Source of the DNA: Blastococcus sp. TBT05-19
GTDB taxonomy: Bacteria > Actinomycetota > Actinomycetes > Mycobacteriales > Geodermatophilaceae
Assembly: GCF_003319095.1 (NCBI RefSeq)
Contig: NZ_QOHI01000002.1
Coordinates: 432,234-496,233 of the forward strand
DNA length: 64,000 nucleotides
Reading direction: 5' to 3'
The translations under genes were made by a program, and so were the position numbers. The notes beneath the pieces were generated by a model that did not search any database, was not told the DNA's origin, and saw only the letters and a list, made by a program, of their open reading frames with translations. Positions 1-8,295 of the stretch are shown one piece after another; position 1 is the first letter of the stretch; every line of letters begins with the position of its first letter.

Positions 1-1
1 G

Positions 2-82
2 CCCGCGGACGGCGCCTGGCTGCGGCCGACCCGCAGCCTGCGCGACTTCGTCGCCGGGTTCACCGCCCGCCGCAACGGCTGA
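2..82 (+). CDS. C-terminal end of an unknown protein (partial)
   Basis: An open frame runs in from the left edge and stops at a TGA, leaving only 26 residues (ending FVAGFTARRNG). Codons are strongly G/C-ended, as in the rest of the window, so this is probably the true 3' end of a gene. Nothing in the fragment identifies a family. The 183 bases between it and the PilZ gene hold no gene I can recognise, only G+C-rich sequence with a short repeated phrase (ggtgtcgcgcccgg at about 125-150). Confidence 0.55.
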   Translation, partial: PADGAWLRPTRSLRDFVAGFTARRNG

Positions 83-265
83 CCCGGCTACCCCGCGGAG
101 GCCTGGCCCCACCGGCCCCTCTCGGGGTGTCGCGCCCGGGGTGTCGCGCCCGGCGCGTCGCCGTGCCGGGGCAGCGGCCGCCAGGAGGGGGCGGTTACGG
201 TTTCCCAGCGCGGGCGGGGCGGCGGCAGGTCGGCCGTCGGCCCGAGCACCGATCGGAGAGGACCC

Positions 266-901
266 ATGAGCAGCGTTCCGGACGTCGACCACCCCGCTGA
301 GCAGAGCGAGGTGGACATCAGGCTGACCGCTGCGAACGTCTCGGTCTCGGCGCGCGTGGAGGTCGTCCACGACGGTGTCATCTCGGTGCGCCCCTCGGCC
401 GGCGACTTCGTCGGACCGGTGGTCGGCACGGGCGACCAGGTCGAGGTGTACTGGCGGACCGCCGACGGTCACCGCGCCGTCCCGGCCGAGGTGCTGGACT
501 TCGAGAGCGAGCCCGTCGTCCGCTGGCGGCTCACGATCACCGGCCCGTCCGAGCACAGCCAGCGCCGGGACGCGGTCCGGGGGCGCATCGCCGTCCCGGT
601 CACGGCCGACGTCGCGGGCGTGGAGCTGACCGGCGAGACCATGGACCTCAGCGAAGGGGGCATCCGGGCCGTCTTCGAGGGGTTCGGGCTGGCCCCGGAG
701 GCGGGCACCCGCCTCTCGCTCGTCATCGGGATGGACGACGGTCCGGTGCGGGCCTCGGGCGAGGTGGTCCGCCTGCAGAGCCGCGGCTCGCGCTGGACGC
801 TGAGCATCACGTTCCTGCACATCGAGGAGAAGGACCAGGACCGCCTCCGCCGCCGCGTGTTCCAGGCGCTGCGCGAGGAGCGGGCCCGCCTGTCCGACTG
901 A
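266..901 (+). CDS. PilZ-domain c-di-GMP-binding protein, YcgR-like
   Basis: A 211-residue soluble protein. The N-terminal ~90 residues resemble the flagellar-brake (YcgR N) beta domain. The C-terminal half is a PilZ domain with the two c-di-GMP signatures visible: the arginine motif QRRDAVRGR near residues 98-106 and DLSEGG near 127-132. PilZ proteins bind c-di-GMP and change motility or surface behaviour. The start is an ATG with a good ribosome site (GGAGAGGA, 253-260). It stands alone upstream of the GTPase pair. Two GGDEF proteins and one EAL protein elsewhere in the window could supply or remove its ligand, but no direct link is shown. Confidence 0.85.
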   Translation: MSSVPDVDHPAEQSEVDIRLTAANVSVSARVEVVHDGVISVRPSAGDFVGPVVGTGDQVEVYWRTADGHRAVPAEVLDFESEPVVRWRLTITGPSEHSQRRDAVRGRIAVPVTADVAGVELTGETMDLSEGGIRAVFEGFGLAPEAGTRLSLVIGMDDGPVRASGEVVRLQSRGSRWTLSITFLHIEEKDQDRLRRRVFQALREERARLSD

Positions 902-939
902 GCGGGTAACGGCGGTCCTCGCGGGGCAGTGCAGGGAGC

Positions 940-2637
940 GTGACCTCACCGCCGCGCCTGCCCGAGGCACTGACCGACCTGCGGGACCGGTTGGCCGCCG
1001 CGCCGCTGCTGCTCGCGACCCCGGCCCGCGACGACGCCGTCCGCGCGGCGCGGGGCGTCGTCGACCAGATCGACGACTACCTCCTCCCGCGGCTGCGCGA
1101 CCTCGACGCGCCCCTGCTGACCGTCGTCGGCGGGTCCACCGGCGCGGGCAAGTCCACGCTGGTGAACAGCCTGATCGGCACCCCGGTCACCACGGCCGGC
1201 GTGCTCCGGCCCACCACCCGCGCCCCGGTCCTCGTGTGCTCGCGCACCGACGCGGCCAGCTTCTCCGGCGACCGGGTGCTGCCGGGCCTGGCCCGGGTGA
1301 CCGGCGGCGACGGGGGAGCGGGCACGGTGCAGCTCGTCGTCCGGGACGACGTACCCGCAGGCCTCGCCCTGCTCGACGCCCCGGACGTCGACTCGGTGGT
1401 CGCCACGAACCGCGACCTGGCCGCCCAGCTCCTGGCGGCGGCCGACCTCTGGGTCTTCGTGACGACGGCGGCCCGCTACGCCGACGCCGTCCCGTGGGAC
1501 CTGCTGCGCACGGCGCAGGAACGGGGGACGGCGCTGGCCGTCGTCCTGGACCGGGTGCCACCGGAGGCGGCCGGCGAGATCGCCGCGGACCTCGGCGGGA
1601 TGCTGGAGCGGGCCGGCCTGCCCGGGACCCGGCTCTTCGTGGTGGAGGAGGGCCCGCTGGCCGACGGCCTGCTGCCCGAGGCGCAGGTGGGTCCGCTGCG
1701 GACCTGGCTGCACGCCCTCGCCGCCGACCAGGAGGAGCGGGCCGCGGTCGTGCGCCAGACGCTGGTCGGCGCGCTGGGCAGCCTGGAGCAGCGGACGGGC
1801 GTCGTCGTCGCGGCCGTGGACGAGCAGGTGGGAGCGGCCGGAGCGCTGCGCGCCGCCGCCGCCGCGGCCTACGACTCGGCGCGCGACGGCGTGGACGAGG
1901 GCGTGCGCAGCGGCAGCCTGCTGCGCGGCGAGGTGCTGACGCGCTGGCAGGAGTTCGTCGGCACGGGGGAGTGGATGCGCACGCTCCAGGACCGGGTCGG
2001 GCGGCTGCGCGACCGGGTGACCGCCGCGCTCTCCGGCCGTCCCGCCCCCGCCGAGGGCCTGGCCGGTGCGCTGGAGAGCAGCGTCGAGGGCCTGCTGCGC
2101 GCCGAGGCCGACCGCGCCGCCGAGCGCACGGTGACCGCCTGGCGCGCGCTGCCGGGTGGGCCGGCGCTCCTGGCCGGCCAGGAGCGCGACCTGGCCCGCG
2201 TCTCCCCCGACTTCCCCGAGGCCGCCGCCGCCCAGGTGCGGGACTGGCAGGGCACGGTGCTCGACCTCGTGCGCGACCAGGGAGCGGACAAGCGCTCCCG
2301 GGCCCGGCTGCTGTCCTGGGGCGTCAACGGCACCGGGGCCGTGGTGATGGTCGCCGTCTTCGCCCAGACCGGAGGGCTGACCGGCGGCGAGGTGGCTGTC
2401 GCCGGCGGCACGACGGCCGTCGGCCAGCGGGTGCTGGAGGCGGTGTTCGGCGACGCGGCCGTCCGTGCCCTGGCCGAGCGCGCCCGCGAGGACCTGCGCG
2501 AGCGCTCCGACGCCCTGCTGCGCTACGAGCAGGACCGCTTCGACGACCGGGTCGACGACGCCGCCCCGGACGAGACCACCGCCGGCGGGCTGCGCGCCGC
2601 CGTCGCGGCCCTGGCGGACGCGCGGCGCGCCGCGTGA
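940..2637 (+). CDS. dynamin-like membrane GTPase, first of a pair
   Basis: A 565-residue P-loop GTPase. Residues 64-72 (GGSTGAGKS) are the G1 loop and a G3-like DAPD follows near residue 147. The usual G4 motif (N/T)KxD is not evident: the expected strand reads VVLDRVPP. Two hydrophobic stretches lie near residues 465-500, followed by a charged helical tail. Actinobacterial proteins of this kind are often annotated as ABC transporters by mistake. Streptomyces has an adjacent pair of dynamin-like proteins, DynA and DynB, that stabilise FtsZ rings at sporulation septa, and this pair could be their counterpart (inference). The start is GTG 940. Its stop overlaps the start of the next GTPase by four bases, so the two are translationally coupled. 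Confidence 0.75.
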   Translation: MTSPPRLPEALTDLRDRLAAAPLLLATPARDDAVRAARGVVDQIDDYLLPRLRDLDAPLLTVVGGSTGAGKSTLVNSLIGTPVTTAGVLRPTTRAPVLVCSRTDAASFSGDRVLPGLARVTGGDGGAGTVQLVVRDDVPAGLALLDAPDVDSVVATNRDLAAQLLAAADLWVFVTTAARYADAVPWDLLRTAQERGTALAVVLDRVPPEAAGEIAADLGGMLERAGLPGTRLFVVEEGPLADGLLPEAQVGPLRTWLHALAADQEERAAVVRQTLVGALGSLEQRTGVVVAAVDEQVGAAGALRAAAAAAYDSARDGVDEGVRSGSLLRGEVLTRWQEFVGTGEWMRTLQDRVGRLRDRVTAALSGRPAPAEGLAGALESSVEGLLRAEADRAAERTVTAWRALPGGPALLAGQERDLARVSPDFPEAAAAQVRDWQGTVLDLVRDQGADKRSRARLLSWGVNGTGAVVMVAVFAQTGGLTGGEVAVAGGTTAVGQRVLEAVFGDAAVRALAERAREDLRERSDALLRYEQDRFDDRVDDAAPDETTAGGLRAAVAALADARRAA

Positions 2638-4214
2638 AGCGGGCGGAGCGGTCGCTGACCGACCGGCTGACGGCGCTGCGGGAGGCGATCGAGGTCGCCG
2701 ACGGCCGCCTGGAGGTGCCCGAGCTGGCCCGGGCGCGGGCGGTCCTGGCCAAGGCGGGAGCGCGGGAGGCCCTGGGCGACGCCACCGTCGTCGCCCTCGC
2801 CGGAGCGACGGGCAGCGGCAAGTCCACCCTGTTCAACGCCCTGTCCGGCAGCGAGGTGAGCACGCCCGGCGTCCGCCGCCCGACCACCGGGGTCGCGCAC
2901 GCCACGGTGTGGGGCACGGCCGACGACGGCGCCGACCGGCTGCTCGACTGGCTGGAGGTGCCCCGCCGCCACCGGCACGCGCCCGAGCCCGCCCTGGACG
3001 GACTGGTCCTGCTCGACCTCCCCGACCACGACAGCGTGCGCCTGGAGCACCGGCTGGAGGTCGACCGGCTGGTCGGGCTGGTCGACGTCCTCGTCTGGGT
3101 GCTGGACCCGCAGAAGTACGCCGACGCCGCGGTGCACGAGCGCTACCTCGCCCCGCTGGCCACGCACGCGGGCGTGCTGCTCGTCGTCCTCAACCAGGTC
3201 GACCGCCTCGACGAACCGGCCGCGCGGGCCTGCCTCGCCGACCTGCGGGGACTGCTGGACCGCGAGGGGCTGGCGGAGACGCCGCTGCTGGCCGTGTCGG
3301 GGCGCACCGGCCAGGGGCTGTCCGAGCTGCGCGGCCAGCTGGCCCGCCGGGTGTCCGCCCGCCGGGCCGCCACCGAGCGGCTGGTCGCCGACGTGCGGGC
3401 CGGCGCCGCCGCGCTGGCGGCGCACTGCCCCGAGGGGGACGCGGCGCCGGGGCGCGGGGGGCGACCGGGAGCCGAGGAGCTGACCGACGCGCTGGCCGTC
3501 GCGGCCGGCGTGCCCACGGTGATCGCGGCGGTCGAGCGCTCCACCTACCGCGAGGGCACCGGGCGCACGGGCTGGCCGCTGCTGCGCTGGACCCGGAAGC
3601 TCCGCGCGGACCCGCTCGAGCGGCTGCACCTGGGCGGGGGCCGGACGTCGCTGCCGGCCGCCGGGGCGGTCGAGGCGGCGCGGGTCGCCACCGCGGTGCG
3701 GGAGGTCCGCGAGGACCTGGGCGACGGCCTGGCCCCGGCCTGGCGGGACGAGCTCCGGCGCACCGCCGAGGACGGCGAGCACCGGCTGACCGACGCGCTC
3801 GACCAGGCGGTCGCCGGCGTCGACCACGGCCCCGACCGGGTGCCGCTGTGGCAGCGCGCGGCCGGTGGGCTGCAGTGGCTGCTCGTGGTCGTCGCCCTGG
3901 TCGGCGCGCTGTGGCTGCTGGCCCTCGTCGTCCTCGGCTTCTTCCAGCTGGACGACGTCGTGCCGCTGCCGCGCGTCGAGGGCTTCCCGCTGCCGACGCT
4001 GCTGGTGGGCGGTGGTCTGCTCGCCGGGCTGCTGCTGGCGCTGGTCTGCCGGCCGCTGGTCGCCCTGCGTGCCCGACGACGGGCGCGATCGGCCGGGCGC
4101 CGGCTGCGGGCGGCGGTGCAGGAGGTCGCCGAGGGCGAGGTGCTCGCGCCCCTGACGGAGGTGGAGCGGGACGCGGAGCGCTTCTGCGCGGCGGTGGCGG
4201 CCGCCGCGCGCTGA
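2634..4214 (+). CDS. dynamin-like / YfjP-type membrane GTPase, second of a pair
   Basis: A 526-residue GTPase with a clearer G-domain than its partner: G1 AGATGSGKST near residues 58-67, G3 DLPD near residue 126, G4 NQVD near residue 187. Two transmembrane helices lie near residues 410-435 and 445-470, followed by a basic, helical C-terminus. The start is the GTG of a GTGA overlap with the upstream gene. The open frame extends much further upstream, but that part is only the shadow of the first GTPase. Partner pairing, membrane helices and helical tails fit a bacterial dynamin heteropair that works on membranes. The specific cell process cannot be read from the sequence. Confidence 0.78.
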   Translation: MKRAERSLTDRLTALREAIEVADGRLEVPELARARAVLAKAGAREALGDATVVALAGATGSGKSTLFNALSGSEVSTPGVRRPTTGVAHATVWGTADDGADRLLDWLEVPRRHRHAPEPALDGLVLLDLPDHDSVRLEHRLEVDRLVGLVDVLVWVLDPQKYADAAVHERYLAPLATHAGVLLVVLNQVDRLDEPAARACLADLRGLLDREGLAETPLLAVSGRTGQGLSELRGQLARRVSARRAATERLVADVRAGAAALAAHCPEGDAAPGRGGRPGAEELTDALAVAAGVPTVIAAVERSTYREGTGRTGWPLLRWTRKLRADPLERLHLGGGRTSLPAAGAVEAARVATAVREVREDLGDGLAPAWRDELRRTAEDGEHRLTDALDQAVAGVDHGPDRVPLWQRAAGGLQWLLVVVALVGALWLLALVVLGFFQLDDVVPLPRVEGFPLPTLLVGGGLLAGLLLALVCRPLVALRARRRARSAGRRLRAAVQEVAEGEVLAPLTEVERDAERFCAAVAAAAR

Positions 4215-4216
4215 GC

Positions 4217-4717
4217 TCAGAAGCCGGGGGAGCGCTGCTCCGGCAGGCGCCCGCGGAGCGGCTGCGGGACGTCCCTGCCCGAGGGCAGGAGGGCCCAGAC
4301 GTGCTTGCGACCGGGGCGCTGCTCCCAGCCGAAGCCCTGGGAGAGCTGGGCGACCAGGTGCAGGCCCATCCCGCCGAACGCGGGGTCGCGGTCGACGGCC
4401 GGGACCGGCGGGCGGTCGGGGGCCTCGTCGCTGAGGTCCAGCAGCCACCCCGCGGGACCGGCCACCACGAGCGCCCGCACGTCGCCGCCGCCGTGGCGCA
4501 GCGCGTTGGACGCCAGCTCCTCGAACACCAGCAGCAGGCCGTCCCGGGCGTCCTCGGTGGAGGCCGCGGACACCGACGGGTGGGCGATCCGGGCCCGCAG
4601 GTCCGACCGGACGCGGGAGACCACGTGCATGGCCTCCAGCTGCCAGTGCCAGACGTCGCCGGGGACCGACGGGACGGGCTTGCAGGGCCACGCGTCGTGG
4701 GCCAGCTCGTCGGCCAT
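4217..4717 (-). CDS. RsbW-like ATP-binding anti-sigma-factor kinase
   Basis: A 166-residue single-domain HATPase (GHKL fold). Visible motifs are the N box EELASNALRHGGG, a G1-type DEAPD and a G2-type GGMGLHL. Such small kinases bind a sigma factor or phosphorylate an anti-sigma antagonist in partner switching. The ATG at 4717 has a good ribosome site on the minus strand (GAGAGGAT). It is convergent with the second GTPase (2 bases between stops) and divergent from the GAF-ANTAR gene. It is closely similar to the kinase at 11530-11964, and both end in KHVWALLP. Confidence 0.85.
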   Translation of the reverse strand: MADELAHDAWPCKPVPSVPGDVWHWQLEAMHVVSRVRSDLRARIAHPSVSAASTEDARDGLLLVFEELASNALRHGGGDVRALVVAGPAGWLLDLSDEAPDRPPVPAVDRDPAFGGMGLHLVAQLSQGFGWEQRPGRKHVWALLPSGRDVPQPLRGRLPEQRSPGF

Positions 4718-4840
4718 CGCATCCTCTCGCGTCTGCTCCGCGGGCTCCGGGAACCCGGGTGCCCGAACCCCCATCCTGACCGATCCGTCGGCCGCGCGCG
4801 AAGGCGGGCGGGTAGGACCCGTTCCACCAGGCACAATGCT

Positions 4841-5533
4841 GTGGTGGACGACGTGATGCTGGAGCTCAGCCGGGTGACCCTCGGCGGCCGTGAGCTCTCC
4901 GACGTGCTGGGCGACATCACCGCGATCGCAGCCCGGGCCATCCCCGGCGCGGAGTCGGTGTCGACCACCCTCATCCGCGACGACAAGCCCTTCACCGCCG
5001 CGTATTCCGGCGAGATGTCGCTGCTGGCCGACGAGCTCCAGTACGCCGAGGACGGCGGCCCGTGCATCGACGCCGGCCGCGGCGGGGTCGTGCTGCGCAT
5101 CGACGACACCTGGACGGAGGAGCGCTGGCCCCGGTACATCGCCCGGATCCGGGAGATCGAGGTGCGCAGCTCGCTGTCGGTGCCGCTGCCCTACCAGGGC
5201 TCCTGGATCGGTGCGATCAACATCTACTCGAGCAAGCCGGGTGCCTTCGCCTCGCCCGAGTCGCTGGCCGCGGGCCTGGGGGCGGCCGAGGCGATCGCGG
5301 TCGCCGTCGCCAACGCCGACGCGCACGCGCAGCTGGCCGACCAGGCGCGCAACATGCGCATCGCCATGGAGTCGCGTGCGGTGATCGAGCAGGCCAAGGG
5401 CGTGCTCATGGCCCAGCGGCACGTGGACGCCGAGCAGGCCTTCGAGATCCTGCGCCAGGCCTCGCAGCGCTACAACCGCAAGCTGCGCGACATCGCCGTC
5501 GGCATCGTGGAGTCGACGCAGACCAAGGCCTGA
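4841..5533 (+). CDS. GAF-ANTAR transcription antitermination regulator
   Basis: About 230 residues. An N-terminal GAF domain (roughly 10-150) senses an unknown ligand. The C-terminal ANTAR domain (roughly 165-225) carries the typical AVIEQAKGVLMAQRHVDAEQ segment and a following helix. ANTAR domains bind paired hairpins in nascent RNA and prevent termination. There is no receiver domain. The start is uncertain: GTG 4841, GTG 4844 and ATG 4856 are in frame. A CACAAT hexamer at 4832-4837 lies 6 bases before GTG 4844, which would fit a leaderless mRNA. The long open frame upstream is a shadow of the GTPase gene. Confidence 0.85.
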   Translation: MVDDVMLELSRVTLGGRELSDVLGDITAIAARAIPGAESVSTTLIRDDKPFTAAYSGEMSLLADELQYAEDGGPCIDAGRGGVVLRIDDTWTEERWPRYIARIREIEVRSSLSVPLPYQGSWIGAINIYSSKPGAFASPESLAAGLGAAEAIAVAVANADAHAQLADQARNMRIAMESRAVIEQAKGVLMAQRHVDAEQAFEILRQASQRYNRKLRDIAVGIVESTQTKA

Positions 5534-5567
5534 CGACAGACCCCCCTGCCCCCGCACGTCGAACGCA

Positions 5568-5608
5568 CGCTGAGGGCCCTCTCAGACCGTGCGAGAGGGC
5601 CCTCAGCG
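5568..5608. terminator. bidirectional palindromic terminator, repeat copy 1
   Basis: A 16-bp perfect inverted repeat, CGCTGAGGGCCCTCTC and its complement, with a 9-base loop, sits between the convergent GAF-ANTAR and APC permease genes. A near-identical element including about ten flanking bases (GACGAGAAC) recurs at 47128-47172 between another convergent pair. There is no long T tract, as is usual for actinobacterial terminators. Confidence 0.75.
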
Positions 5609-5645
5609 GGTTCTCGTCGTCCGGTTGCACGTGGAACCCCGCCGG

Positions 5646-6986
5646 TCAGCGGCGGCCGGCCCACCAGGGCGCGCGGGCCAGCAGGTAGAGCAGCACGCCG
5701 ACGGCGAGCTCCGCCCCGGCGAGCAGCCAGGTCCGCCACTCCTGCTGCGAGAGCAGCAGCAGGCAGGACCCGATGGCGAGCACCGGCACGACGGCGGGCA
5801 CGCGGAAGTGCTCCTCCTCGACCCGCTCGCGGCGCAGCACCAGGACCGCGGTGTTGGTGCTCAGGAAGACCAGGAGGAGCAGCAGCACGACGGCGTTGGC
5901 GAGATCGCCCAGGTCGCCGACCAGTGTCAGCCCCATCGCCACCAGCGTGGTCAGCACGATCGCCACCCACGGCGTGCGGCGGCCCGGGAGGACGCGTCCC
6001 AGCGGCCGGGGGAGCAGCCCCTGCTCGGACATGCCGAACACGAGGCGGCTGGCCATGATCATGGTGAGCAGCGCTCCGTTGGCGACGGCGACGAGGGCCA
6101 CCAGGCTGAACAGCTGGTCGGGGATGCCGACGTCGGCGGCCTGCACCACGGCCAGCAGCGGGCCCGAGGAGGCGGCCAGGTCGTCGGGGGCCAGCACCAC
6201 CGAGGCGGCGAGCCCGACCAGCAGGTACACGACCCCGGCGACCAGCAGCGCCCCGAAGAGCGCCCGCGGGTAGACCCGCCGCACGTCGCGCACCTCCTCG
6301 GCCACGTTCGCCGAGACCTCGAAGCCGACGAAGGAGTAGTAGGCGACCAGCGCCGCGGCCAGCACGCCGGAGGCGACCGACACCCCGGGCGGGAACTCGA
6401 GCACGCGGCCGGCGTCGCCGTCCCCCCGGCCCAGCACCACGGCGCCCAGGACGACGACGAGGACCAGGCCGGAGACCTCCACGACCGTCATGACGACGTT
6501 CGCCCGGACCGACTCCTGGATGCCCCGGGCGTTGACCAGGGCGACCAGCACGAGGAAGACCAGGGCCGCCGGCACGGCGGGCACGTCCAGGAACACCCTC
6601 AGGTAGTCGCCGGCGAAGGCGAGCGAGAGCCCCGCCGCGCTGGTCACCCCGGCGGCCAGCATGCAGAAGCCGACGAGGAAGGAGATCAGCGGGCTGCCGT
6701 AGGCCCGCTCGGCGAAGACCGCCGAGCCCCCGGCCCGCGGGTACTTCGTCACCAGCTCGGCGTAGGAGGCCGCCGTCAGCAGGGCCAGGCCCAGCGCGAC
6801 CAGCAGCGGGATCCACACCGCGCCCCCGACCTCACCGGCGATGACGCCGATCAGGGCGTAGATGCCGGCGCCGAGCACGTCGCCGAGGATGAACAGGAAC
6901 AGCAGGCGGCCGCTGACGGCACGGCGCAGCCTGGTGGGGCCGCCATCGGCCTCGGAGACCTCGTCGGCGGTTGCTCGATCACTCAC
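5646..6986 (-). CDS. APC-family amino acid permease
   Basis: A 446-residue integral membrane protein with about 12 helices. The first helix carries the GxGIYALIG signature typical of amino acid-polyamine-organocation transporters, and a conserved YYSFVGFEVSANVAEE segment follows near the middle. The exact substrate cannot be inferred. The start is GTG 6986, with GGAAAG nine bases before it on the minus strand. The frame is open about 100 bases further upstream, but that stretch lacks coding character. It converges with the GAF-ANTAR gene across a palindromic terminator. Confidence 0.88.
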   Translation of the reverse strand: MSDRATADEVSEADGGPTRLRRAVSGRLLFLFILGDVLGAGIYALIGVIAGEVGGAVWIPLLVALGLALLTAASYAELVTKYPRAGGSAVFAERAYGSPLISFLVGFCMLAAGVTSAAGLSLAFAGDYLRVFLDVPAVPAALVFLVLVALVNARGIQESVRANVVMTVVEVSGLVLVVVLGAVVLGRGDGDAGRVLEFPPGVSVASGVLAAALVAYYSFVGFEVSANVAEEVRDVRRVYPRALFGALLVAGVVYLLVGLAASVVLAPDDLAASSGPLLAVVQAADVGIPDQLFSLVALVAVANGALLTMIMASRLVFGMSEQGLLPRPLGRVLPGRRTPWVAIVLTTLVAMGLTLVGDLGDLANAVVLLLLLVFLSTNTAVLVLRRERVEEEHFRVPAVVPVLAIGSCLLLLSQQEWRTWLLAGAELAVGVLLYLLARAPWWAGRR

Positions 6987-7265
6987 CCGCAGAGTCTTTC
7001 CGCGGCCTCCGGGGGCGGCAATTCGGCCGTGCCCCGTTCGGGCGAGGCCTCCGACACGCCGCGCGCGCCGCCGGCCCCGCCGCATGACCGACGCCCCGGA
7101 CCGGCCTCTCCACGCTCAGGAGGCGGGTGCTTGTCGACAAGGCTCCGGCCCGGGAGAGGGGTGACCGACCGGTCCGGGACACCCGCGCAACGGTTCGGTC
7201 ACGCGCCCCCGGAGGGGTGTCCGATGAACGGGTCGCCGGCGTCCCGGATCCCTACCTTTCTCCTT

Positions 7266-7293
7266 GTCCGCAGCACCTTCCCCGGCTGCGGAC
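7266..7293 (+). promoter_or_regulatory. 5' UTR hairpin before the 7312 gene
   Basis: GTCCGCAGC and its perfect complement GCTGCGGAC form a 9-bp stem with a 10-base loop, 18 bases before the ATG at 7312. A possible -10 (TACCTT, about 7251-7256) lies just upstream and a strong ribosome site (GAGGAGG) follows. It could modulate translation or mRNA stability. The rest of the 325-base gap 6987-7311 shows nothing else I can support. Confidence 0.4.
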
Positions 7294-7311
7294 ACGACGT
7301 GAGGAGGCGAC

Positions 7312-8295
7312 ATGAGCAGCAGCCACCAGGCCATCCGGACGGCTCCGGCGCGCGTGTCCGCCGACCTGCCCGGGCGCGGGCCTTCGTCGCTGGCCGGTCT
7401 GATCGACGTCCTCGACCGGGCCGACGCCGGCCGCCTGCGCCCGCGGCCCCCGGTCCACCGGACGGGTGGACGTCCCGGTCCGCTCCGCTCGGTGCAGCCG
7501 GCCCCGCTGGCGCGCCCGGTCCGGGTCGCCGCTCCGTTGGTCCCGCGCGTGGTCGTCGTCCCGGAGCGGGTCCGCCAGCCCCTCGGCGGCCTGCGGGGCA
7601 TCGTCCGCCGCGCCGCGCTGTGGGGCTCCGGCGAGCAGCACGAGTACCTGGCCTGGCCGGTGGCGGCGCACCCCACCCCGGCACCGCGGGCCCGCCGCTC
7701 GGCGCTGCGTGCCCTCACCCGCCGGGTCGCCCTGTGGGGCGCCGGCGAGCGCGGCGAGCACCTCGCCTGGGGCGCCCCCGCCCCGGCCCGCCGCACGCTC
7801 GAACCCCCCGTGGTGCTGCGCGAGCTGCCCAGCACCCCCTCGATCCAGCCCGTGGCGCCTTCCCCCGCCGCGGCGCTCCTTCCCGCGGGACCGGCGTCGT
7901 CGCCGGGGTCGCGAACCGGTACGGCCGCACCTGAGGCGACCGCCCGTCCCTCCTCCCCGGGTCCCACGGAACCCGCGGTCAGGAACCAGCCACGCGTCGG
8001 CTGGGTTCCACCGCGGGACTGGCCGTCCCCGGGTCGGAACGGGGCACGGTCCACGCTGCCGAACCCACCGGTCCGCCCCTCCGGCCCGTCCAGCCGCGTC
8101 CCGGGGGTGCCCGCACCGCGCTCCTCCCGGGGGGCCGGTGACGCCAGGGCGCGGGGGGACCCGCTCCCGGGCACGGCCAGGGGTTCTCCCCTCCCACCGC
8201 GACGAACCTGGCCCGCGAGCGGATACCCCCCGGGGCCGCTCCCTGTGCGGGCACCTTCGTCGCACCCCCGCTGGGCGCAGTCCGCGCCCGGCTGA
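7312..8295 (+). CDS. unrecognised low-complexity protein with a duplicated ALWGxGE motif; probable frameshift
   Basis: ATG 7312 follows a strong ribosome site (GAGGAGGCGAC). The predicted 327 residues are rich in Pro, Arg and Ala. Two copies of a segment, RRAALWGSGEQHEYLAWP near residues 100-117 and RRVALWGAGERGEHLAWG near 139-156, make an internal duplication. G/C-ended codons are strong to about 7840 and then fade. From about 7860 another frame, one base back, reads cleanly as RGTGVVAGVANRYGRT and stops at 7934. The true protein is therefore probably about 208 residues, joined by a -1 shift near the run CCTTCCCCC (about 7859). Mutation, assembly error and programmed shift are all possible. 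I recognise no family and infer no function. Confidence 0.45.
   Translation: MSSSHQAIRTAPARVSADLPGRGPSSLAGLIDVLDRADAGRLRPRPPVHRTGGRPGPLRSVQPAPLARPVRVAAPLVPRVVVVPERVRQPLGGLRGIVRRAALWGSGEQHEYLAWPVAAHPTPAPRARRSALRALTRRVALWGAGERGEHLAWGAPAPARRTLEPPVVLRELPSTPSIQPVAPSPAAALLPAGPASSPGSRTGTAAPEATARPSSPGPTEPAVRNQPRVGWVPPRDWPSPGRNGARSTLPNPPVRPSGPSSRVPGVPAPRSSRGAGDARARGDPLPGTARGSPLPPRRTWPASGYPPGPLPVRAPSSHPRWAQSAPG

Noticed and set aside
1236..4214. A 992-residue plus-strand protein
   Set aside because: The first 466 residues are an Arg/Gly-rich shadow of the first GTPase; the real gene starts at GTG 2634.
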